Source of the DNA: Desulfobacterales bacterium CG23_combo_of_CG06-09_8_20_14_all_52_9
GTDB taxonomy: Bacteria; Desulfobacterota; Desulfobacteria; Desulfobacterales; UBA2156
Assembly (NCBI GenBank): GCA_002771315.1
Contig: PCSF01000257.1
Location: 1-5,113, forward strand
Direction: 5' to 3'
DNA length: 5,113 bases
Shown here: piece by piece, positions 1 to 5,113 of the stretch
Numbering within the stretch: the stretch's first letter is position 1
Layout: each line of letters begins with the position of its first letter
Translations under genes and position numbers: made by a program
Notes under the pieces: generated by a model
Database searches by the model: none
Seen by the model: the letters and a program-made list of their open reading frames with translations, nothing else
What the model was told of the DNA's origin: nothing

Positions 1-2694
1 TTGCTGCAGATCGAAAAATGCGGCGCCCGACAAGGCCCGGTAGCGCTCGGGATGGCAGGTCAAAATCAACAGTTGCAATTTTTCGGCTGCCTCTTCCAGA
101 AGAGTCATCACTCTGGCCAGCCGCCCGGTGTCGGTGGCGGTGAGCACATCGTCGAAGACCGCCATCTGGCGCTCATCCCGGGCCAGGACCTCGGCAAGCG
201 CCAGGCGTGTGACCATGTAGAGTTGTTCCTGCTCCCCGCCGGAGAGGTTGATAGGATCCACCGGAGTTTCGGACAATTCCGGGCACACGGCGCAAGGCAC
301 GAAGCCTTCCCCCACGGAAACGCGGCCGAGTCCCCGGCCGGCGATGCGCATCAGGTTGCGGCCGGCGGCCTCTTCGACGGGTTTCAAGACTGACATGACC
401 GCTTCGGTCTTGCACTGGGAAACGGTGGTAAAGAGCAGCTTGACCACCTCCATCTTCAGGTTTTCCCGCCGGATCGTTTCCTCCAGTTGAGCGATTTCCT
501 CTTCGGCCTGGGACAGGGCGGAATAGTGACCCTGGTCGGCAAGCGTCTCCAGAGTTCCGAGGGCTTTGCGCTCTTCGTCGCGGGCCTTAAGGGATGCGTC
601 CTGAAGGGCTTGCAGATTTTTTTCCAGGTTCGCCAGGGCCACAGCACAATCGTTGGGAAACCGCGCCAGCTCGGCGTCGACCCGTTTCAACAGGGTTTTC
701 CCGGCGTCCCGATCGATGAGGCTCTTTTCCAGGGCACGTTGGCGGTCCTGCAAGGATTCGCCGTCCCGGGAAAGATCTTCCAGTTGGAGTTCGGATTTTT
801 GAAGGGCAATTCGGGTGGTTGCCGCTTTTTCGGCGATGCTCCGGAGCTGTTCACGGGCCGCCGCAAAAGCGCTGTGGGCCTGCTCCCAGGACAGGGCGGC
901 GTCATTTAATCCCATGGCATGGGTAGCCTTGACATCACCGGCTTTAACTTTGAGGGCTTTGTAATCCGGCAGCAAAGCCTGCCAGGCCGGATACTCTTTT
1001 TCAATGTTCGAGATCCTGGCGCCAAGTTCAACCTGGTCTTTCATCAAGCAATCCCGGTCTTTTTCTTCCTGAAGCATTTCGAGGAATTTCCGGGCTTCCT
1101 CCAGGCGACGATCCAGGCTTTCGGCGCGTTCGACCAGCCCTTCCAGGTTGACGAGGTCGGCCGTACCGAAGGGCTGCGTGAAATCATCTATTTTTTGTTC
1201 CTGCTTCCTGATGGCCCGGCGATGGGTCTCGATGTCTCCGGTGGGGCCGGAAGCCCGGATGCGGGCCACACCCTGGATTTCCGCCACGACTTCCGGGGCG
1301 CCCTGAACGATGAAGGGCTTTCCATCCGACAAGGGCGAGGGACCGGTCGGTTCCCCGTGGGTTACCTCCAGGACGCCGTTTGCAGACGGTGTGATTTCCA
1401 GGCGGATCAAGGACGCCTCGAGGAGCAGGCGGGCTTCGTCCCGGGCCCCGATGGCCTTGCGGACAGCGTTGAGGGTTTTGCGGTTCGGCGCTAAAAGCGC
1501 CAACCGCTCCTTCCGCGCGGCGTCAAGGCTTTGCTCTGCGGAGCGGATGGCGTCGATGCGCCGCTCAACCGTCGCTTGCCGATCGCGTAATTCGCGATAC
1601 GACCGGGCCAATTCGGCCTCGTGTTCCGCTTTTTCCACGGCATCGCCGGCCTTGCGTACGGCATCCAGGTGTTGCCGGGCTTCGGTGAGTCGGGTTTCTC
1701 TTTCCCCAAGCTCCGTTGCCTTCAGGGCTTCTTCGGTTCCCAGGGATTTCAATTCCTCTTTTTTCAGCCGGATCTCGTTTTGGGTGGATTGGATCAGACG
1801 GATATGCTGATTGAGCTGCTTGTATTGGGCTTCTGTTTTTTCAAGATCCCGCCGAATATTTTCTTGGTCGGCCATGAGCTTCCGATAGGTTTCGGCTTCC
1901 CGGCGGGCTTCGGTCACATGCTGCGTCAACTCGGCGATTTCCAACTGAAGCTGACGGTGCCGGTGCCCGAGTTCTTCCACGCGTCTCGACGTGGCTTCGT
2001 AGCGCTGCAGCATCTCCAGGGCCTCAGCCCTGCGTTGCCGGACATTGTCCAGCGAAGCCTGCATCTGGGCCAGGGGAGGTGCCGCCTTGCCGGTTTTGAC
2101 TTTCCCCTGCTGGGTGAAATATCGCTCGTAAAGATCAAGAATTTTTTTCTCGATGGGGCCGGCGGCGATGTCGGTGACTTGGACACCTAAGAGGTTTCGG
2201 ATATCCGTGATCACGTCTCCCGACAGATCGCTGAATTTCAGCTCCCCCTGGGGCGCCCAGAGGACCTGGGCCAGCCCCCAGTTGCGGGGTTGGGAAAGAC
2301 CGCGGCCCGGCGGGTTTTTAGATAAAATGCGGCGGACCTGTTCATCGGCATGACGGCCTTCGGCCAGCCGTCGGAAGATCCCGTTTTCCTTGCGTTCCAA
2401 AAGCGCGAAGGCATCGTCTAAGAATTGTTTGGTCACCCGATAATGAACGCCTTCGTGGAGAAAAGAGACCGACACCCTGGGCGGCAGGGATCGTCCCCAG
2501 GGACGGATGGCCTGAATATCCTGACCTGTTACCGCATGGCTGTCCATCAGGGCCCGCCGAAGCGCTTCAAAGAGCGTGGATTTGCCGATGCCGTTGGGAC
2601 CGCAGACGACATTGAGACGGTCGTTGAACTCTCCCACCGTGATCTCATTTAAATAGCATCGCCATCCCGAAAGGGTGATCGCCCGCAGGATCAT
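1..2694 (-). CDS. SbcC/Rad50/YhaN-like coiled-coil ATPase, zinc-hook-less, C-terminal end cut by window
   Basis: Seen: one uninterrupted frame of 898 codons on the minus strand from ATG at 2694, with no stop before the window edge. Residues 32-40 are a Walker A (GPNGIGKST), Q149 in WAPQGEL is the likely Q-loop, 817-822 is the ABC signature LSGGEQ, 844-849 is Walker B (MAVFDD), and H881 in LTCHPERYR is the switch histidine. Between the heads lie two charged heptad-like coiled coils, about 210-428 and 490-765, joined by a non-helical insert near 430-488. The end (FFDLQQ) suggests only a few residues are missing. Family knowledge: such ATPases dimerise through their heads, bind DNA and control a partner Mre11/SbcD-type nuclease, the gene just upstream. 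The start is fixed by a consensus Shine-Dalgarno and an ATGA overlap with that gene. Inference: cytosolic DNA end or hairpin processing. Unlike E. coli SbcC it lacks a CxxC hook, so the symbol sbcC is withheld. A YhaN-like or SMC-like relative is the alternative reading. Confidence 0.93.
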   Translation of the reverse strand, partial: MILRAITLSGWRCYLNEITVGEFNDRLNVVCGPNGIGKSTLFEALRRALMDSHAVTGQDIQAIRPWGRSLPPRVSVSFLHEGVHYRVTKQFLDDAFALLERKENGIFRRLAEGRHADEQVRRILSKNPPGRGLSQPRNWGLAQVLWAPQGELKFSDLSGDVITDIRNLLGVQVTDIAAGPIEKKILDLYERYFTQQGKVKTGKAAPPLAQMQASLDNVRQRRAEALEMLQRYEATSRRVEELGHRHRQLQLEIAELTQHVTEARREAETYRKLMADQENIRRDLEKTEAQYKQLNQHIRLIQSTQNEIRLKKEELKSLGTEEALKATELGERETRLTEARQHLDAVRKAGDAVEKAEHEAELARSYRELRDRQATVERRIDAIRSAEQSLDAARKERLALLAPNRKTLNAVRKAIGARDEARLLLEASLIRLEITPSANGVLEVTHGEPTGPSPLSDGKPFIVQGAPEVVAEIQGVARIRASGPTGDIETHRRAIRKQEQKIDDFTQPFGTADLVNLEGLVERAESLDRRLEEARKFLEMLQEEKDRDCLMKDQVELGARISNIEKEYPAWQALLPDYKALKVKAGDVKATHAMGLNDAALSWEQAHSAFAAAREQLRSIAEKAATTRIALQKSELQLEDLSRDGESLQDRQRALEKSLIDRDAGKTLLKRVDAELARFPNDCAVALANLEKNLQALQDASLKARDEERKALGTLETLADQGHYSALSQAEEEIAQLEETIRRENLKMEVVKLLFTTVSQCKTEAVMSVLKPVEEAAGRNLMRIAGRGLGRVSVGEGFVPCAVCPELSETPVDPINLSGGEQEQLYMVTRLALAEVLARDERQMAVFDDVLTATDTGRLARVMTLLEEAAEKLQLLILTCHPERYRALSGAAFFDLQQ
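1225..1413 (-). other. Hinge region of the ATPase: apex domain without zinc hook
   Basis: This encodes about residues 428-490 of the ATPase, where the first coiled coil ends and the second begins. Heptad-like charged sequence gives way to short alternating hydrophobic strands broken by Gly, Pro and Asp (for example RLEITPSANGVLEVTHGEP and VAEIQGVARIRASGPTGDIE), which looks like a small beta domain. No cysteine occurs between residues 32 and 548, so a Rad50-type CxxC zinc hook cannot be formed here. The beta character is judged by eye. Confidence 0.6.
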
Positions 2695-3797
2695 GGGGTC
2701 ACCTCCCCGGAGAGGGTATAGAGCAGGATCAAAGCCTGGGAGGCGGTTTGCGCCTCCGGGTTGTTGCCGATGCTCAGATCCCTGAGCCGGCCGGCGGCTT
2801 CGCGCAGAATGCCGGAGGGAAGGGATTCGATCCAGCGGTGATCTTCGGGCGACGGAATCAGGGCGGAGGCATCCAGACGGGCATACAGGAAATGGGATTC
2901 AGTCAAATGCGCAAGACGAGAAAGTTCTTCCGTTTCCTGGGAATCCAGAAGCCCTTTCAGACGCAGATCCAACAGAGTCAACTGAGGATCGCCCAGGTTT
3001 TCAACTTCCATTCGGATCCTTTTCAGATCCCCGGGTGCAAGGGCTTCCCGGTCAAGGATCAGCCATTGCAGCCTTCCTGTCGAGACGACCTGGACTTGCG
3101 GCGCGGCTTTGGGCCCCGGGATTTCGACCATCAGGGCGTTGCCGCTGTCCCTTTCCCCGAATCGTGAGGTTTCGGGGGTGCCGCAGTAGGCCATCCGCAC
3201 GATTCCGGATGAATCCGGATAAGTCGATGTGGAGTGCCAGTGCCCCAGGGCCAGGTAGTCCAGATCGGCCCAGAGGGCGGCGTTGCGGGGAATGGGAAGC
3301 TCCGGCTCCGGCTGAGGAAGCCCCTCGACATTTCCATGGGCCATCCCCAATCGGATGAGATCGTGACCGTCGCCTCCGATCCAGGCGGTGGGATCTTTCC
3401 GGGCGTATTTGTCCCGGATGGGACACGGAAACAACAGGCCGTCGGGGATTTCGACCGGTTCTGGTTCTTTGAGCACCACCAGGTTCGGATGCGTCTTCCA
3501 GGATGGGTGATCCCAGACACTGCCCGGCGCAAGGGGGTCATGATTGCCCGGGGTCAGAAAAACTTGCCCCTGAAATCCGGAGAGGATGTCGATGACGCGG
3601 CGCACCAGCGTCCGGTCCACCGCATTGTTCTCGAAAAGGTCTCCGGTCGCCAGGATGAATTGGGCTTTCGACCGGTTGGCGACCTCGACGACCCTGGTCC
3701 CGGCGGCAAGCCGTTCATCCCTGACGCGCTGGGCGGCGCTCCCGACGAAGTCGGCCTTCATGCCGATCTGCCAGTCCGCGGTGTGAAGAAATTTCAT
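2691..3797 (-). CDS. SbcD/Mre11-like metallophosphoesterase (DNA repair exonuclease)
   Basis: Seen: 368 residues starting MKFLHTADWQIG, the usual N terminus of this family, so ATG at 3797 is preferred over the TTG at 3830, which would add 11 unlike residues. Calcineurin-like phosphoesterase motifs appear in order: D8 (with Q10 where classic members have His), GD at 52-53 in TGDLFE, GNHD at 84-87, H154 in MAHGN, and GHWH at 185-188, followed by YCGTPETSRFGE at 204-215, the counterpart of the SbcD YPGSP..FGE segment. Residues about 235-330 look like the capping region, and the C-terminal helices about 340-365 could dock on the partner's coiled-coil base. Family knowledge: Mn-dependent exo/endonuclease driven by a Rad50/SbcC-type ATPase. 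The ATPase gene follows with a 4-base ATGA overlap, so the two are probably translated together as a complex. Its own Shine-Dalgarno is poor. Nuclease activity is inferred. A YhaO-like relative is equally compatible. Confidence 0.93.
   Translation of the reverse strand: MKFLHTADWQIGMKADFVGSAAQRVRDERLAAGTRVVEVANRSKAQFILATGDLFENNAVDRTLVRRVIDILSGFQGQVFLTPGNHDPLAPGSVWDHPSWKTHPNLVVLKEPEPVEIPDGLLFPCPIRDKYARKDPTAWIGGDGHDLIRLGMAHGNVEGLPQPEPELPIPRNAALWADLDYLALGHWHSTSTYPDSSGIVRMAYCGTPETSRFGERDSGNALMVEIPGPKAAPQVQVVSTGRLQWLILDREALAPGDLKRIRMEVENLGDPQLTLLDLRLKGLLDSQETEELSRLAHLTESHFLYARLDASALIPSPEDHRWIESLPSGILREAAGRLRDLSIGNNPEAQTASQALILLYTLSGEVTP
2699..2706 (-). promoter_or_regulatory. Strong Shine-Dalgarno for the coiled-coil ATPase gene
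   Basis: On the minus strand the bases read GGAGGTGA, then CCCC, then ATG at 2694. This is an 8-base match to the anti-Shine-Dalgarno at short spacing, and it lies inside the last codons of the nuclease gene. It fixes the ATPase start at 2694 and, with the ATGA stop-start overlap at 2691-2694, supports coupled but independently efficient translation of the second gene. Confidence 0.85.
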
Positions 3798-3860
3798 ATT
3801 TTTAGCTGAAGACCCGTTGCAAAGAATCAAAAGGTGATGATTTCATATTTACCGTCTGAT
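3798..3860. other. 63-base intergenic spacer between the DHH-CBS and nuclease genes
   Basis: Short, relatively AT-rich gap. On the minus strand it holds a possible 14-codon reading frame (3802-3846, ATG AAA TCA ... AGC TAA) whose stop lies four bases before the nuclease ATG. No hairpin followed by a T-run is seen, so I find no intrinsic terminator, and no convincing -35/-10 pair; read-through from the upstream gene is the simplest reading. The only purine-rich element before the nuclease start (ACGGG) is poor and set too far upstream for a good ribosome binding site. Confidence 0.5.
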
Positions 3861-5113
3861 TCATTCCGGAAGCAAATCGTAGAAGTAATGCATGACATCC
3901 GAGCGTGAGATGATTCCGATTAATTGCCCGTTATCCACCACCGGCAGGCGCCCTACGTCGTGTTTGACCATGATCTGGGCGGCCTGCATGGGGCTTTTCC
4001 CCGGCTCGATGATTTGCGGATTTACCGACATGAAGGTTTTCACCGGCCTTGTGAGTTGAGATTCCTTGCGCAACCGGCTGAAATCCCGGCGGGAAATCAT
4101 GCCGACGACCTGATCGTTTTCAACCACCGGGATTCCGGTGACACCTTTCTTCCGCAGGATCTTGGCCGCTTCCTCCATGGTGGTGGTGGGCGGAATCGTA
4201 ACTACCGGAAACGACATGAGATCGCTGATTTGCACCGACGCCTGCTGGTTGCCCCGAATCAGCTCCAGGATCCACTGCTCCACGGCATCCGGATTGACGT
4301 CCTTGAGCTGGACCGAGGCAGCGCGGGGATGGCCTCCGCCGCCCATGCTGCGAAGGATGAAACTCACATCGAGTTCGGCGGACTGACTGCGGCCGATGAC
4401 CATGCATCGGTGCTTCCCGACGTCGTTGAAAAGACCGAAGGCGGCGTCCACGTTCATGATTTCCATATACATGCGGACGACCACCGCCAGGTTGTCGATG
4501 TGTCCGTCGATGACGACTTTGCTGATGCTGATGTGGTGTCCTTTGACCTTGCTGCGCCTGGCGTGCTGGAGCATCTCAAACAGAATCGCCTTATGCTTCT
4601 GGCTGTAAGCCGGTTTCAGGAAGGTGCTCAGGATACTCAGATCCGCATGGTTCTCCAGGAGCCATCCCGCGGCATGGACATCTTCCGCCGTGGTGGAAGG
4701 AAAGGTGAGATGCCCGGTGTCTTCGTAGATTCCCGTAAGCAGGAGGGTGGCCTGTATGGGCGTAAGGGTGATGTGTCGGTTCTTCATCTCCCGCACGAGA
4801 AGCGTAGTCGCGGCACCGATGATTTCTCGGAGCTCCATCGAAGCCTGAATCGACCCCAATTCGTTATGATGGTCGTATATAAATATTTCCAAACCTTCGC
4901 GCTTTTTCAGCGCATCCATCCGATCCAGGCGGCTCCAATGGCAGGTGTCGACAACGATGAGCCGCGTTACCGCCTTTAGATCCACATCGTCGGGCGTTAG
5001 GATCGGAAAGAGATCTTTATGGAGGGATACAAAGGCCTTGACGTTGGGGTTCAGGGTCTTGGGAAGCACCGGCACGGTTTCGGGATAAAGCAAGGTGACG
5101 GCAATTACGGAAG
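3861..5113 (-). CDS. DHH-family phosphoesterase with tandem CBS domains, N terminus cut by window
   Basis: Seen: 416 residues to a TGA at 3861; the frame stays open through the right edge (SVIAVTLLYPETVP...), so the TTG at 5093 is an internal Leu codon, not the start. Counting from that codon as 1: VVDT at 47-50, DHH at 74-76, YEDTG at 123-127 and the DHHA1 signature GGGGHPRAAS at 251-260 mark a DHH/DHHA1 catalytic core. Two CBS domains follow at about 288-341 and 350-403, each with a V..IPVV or V..LPVV core and a G.IS.R.D ending. The first DHH motif, expected as HxNxDFDS just upstream, lies outside the window. Family knowledge: DHH/DHHA1 proteins are Mn-dependent phosphodiesterases (RecJ, NrnA), and CBS pairs bind adenine nucleotides. 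The same order forms the N-terminal half of long tRNA nucleotidyltransferases, but this protein ends right after CBS2 with no nucleotidyltransferase domain. Inference: a nucleotide-regulated nanoRNase or oligonucleotide phosphodiesterase. The substrate cannot be told from sequence. Confidence 0.9.
   Translation of the reverse strand, partial: SVIAVTLLYPETVPVLPKTLNPNVKAFVSLHKDLFPILTPDDVDLKAVTRLIVVDTCHWSRLDRMDALKKREGLEIFIYDHHNELGSIQASMELREIIGAATTLLVREMKNRHITLTPIQATLLLTGIYEDTGHLTFPSTTAEDVHAAGWLLENHADLSILSTFLKPAYSQKHKAILFEMLQHARRSKVKGHHISISKVVIDGHIDNLAVVVRMYMEIMNVDAAFGLFNDVGKHRCMVIGRSQSAELDVSFILRSMGGGGHPRAASVQLKDVNPDAVEQWILELIRGNQQASVQISDLMSFPVVTIPPTTTMEEAAKILRKKGVTGIPVVENDQVVGMISRRDFSRLRKESQLTRPVKTFMSVNPQIIEPGKSPMQAAQIMVKHDVGRLPVVDNGQLIGIISRSDVMHYFYDLLPE

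Noticed and set aside
1..393. Plus-strand open frame at the left edge beginning with TTG
   Set aside because: It lies opposite the signature, Walker B and switch motifs of the ATPase; the TTG is the complement of a Gln codon in that gene.
919..2190. Plus-strand open frames of about 165-191 codons (919-1494, 1310-1810, 1621-2190)
   Set aside because: All lie opposite the coiled-coil region of the ATPase, overlap one another in different frames and show no motif; they are shadows of the minus-strand gene.
3234..3809. 191-codon plus-strand open frame opposite the nuclease gene
   Set aside because: The minus strand carries all metallophosphoesterase motifs here; the plus-strand product has none.
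3798..3830. Upstream TTG start for the nuclease giving an 11-residue extension
   Set aside because: The extension (ILCNGSSAKN) is unlike the family, while MKFLHTADW at 3797 is the typical beginning.
3847..3880. Possible promoter TTGCTT ... TAAATA on the minus strand before the nuclease gene
   Set aside because: The -10 candidate matches only three of six consensus positions and the -35 lies in the end of the upstream gene; not better than chance.
3924..4979. 351-codon plus-strand open frame opposite the DHH-CBS gene
   Set aside because: It is antisense to a gene with clear DHH, DHHA1 and CBS motifs. Its translation is His/Asp/Arg-rich without a recognisable domain, as expected of a mirror frame in GC-rich coding DNA.

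Overview
All real coding capacity in this window lies on the minus strand, as a compact co-directional series of three genes. Read in the direction of transcription (right to left) these are: (1) a DHH-family phosphoesterase with two C-terminal CBS domains, 5' end cut by the window edge (3861-5113); (2) a Mre11/SbcD-like metallophosphoesterase (2691-3797); (3) a Rad50/SbcC/YhaN-like coiled-coil ABC-type ATPase that runs off the left edge, with 898 codons present and no stop (1-2694). Genes 1 and 2 are separated by 63 bases. Genes 2 and 3 overlap in an ATGA. This looks like a single transcription unit of nucleic-acid metabolism genes. The long plus-strand reading frames are antisense shadows of these genes.

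Genes 2 and 3 form a nuclease-ATPase pair of the general Mre11-Rad50 (SbcCD) architecture. The ATPase has head halves at both ends (Walker A at the N terminus; signature motif, Walker B and switch histidine at the C terminus) joined by two long coiled coils. It is not a textbook SbcC: the apex between the coils has no CxxC zinc hook and instead holds a stretch of about 60 residues that looks beta-rich. The partner nuclease has DWQ where the first metal-binding motif of classic SbcD/Mre11 is DxH. Together these place the pair in a divergent SbcCD/YhaON-like branch rather than as orthologues of E. coli SbcCD.

Gene 1 has the layout of the N-terminal half of the long bacterial tRNA nucleotidyltransferases (DHH, DHHA1, CBS, CBS), but it stops directly after the second CBS domain with no nucleotidyltransferase domain. 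It is therefore probably a stand-alone CBS-regulated DHH phosphoesterase.

Organism: moderately GC-rich DNA, alternate-looking start codons only at shadow positions, a consensus GGAGGTGA Shine-Dalgarno, and proteins that read like those of Desulfobacterota (deltaproteobacteria). That assignment is by resemblance only and is tentative. I see no mobile element, CRISPR array, RNA gene or convincing terminator. The content looks like chromosomal housekeeping or repair DNA; its notable side is the unusual make-up of the nuclease-ATPase pair.
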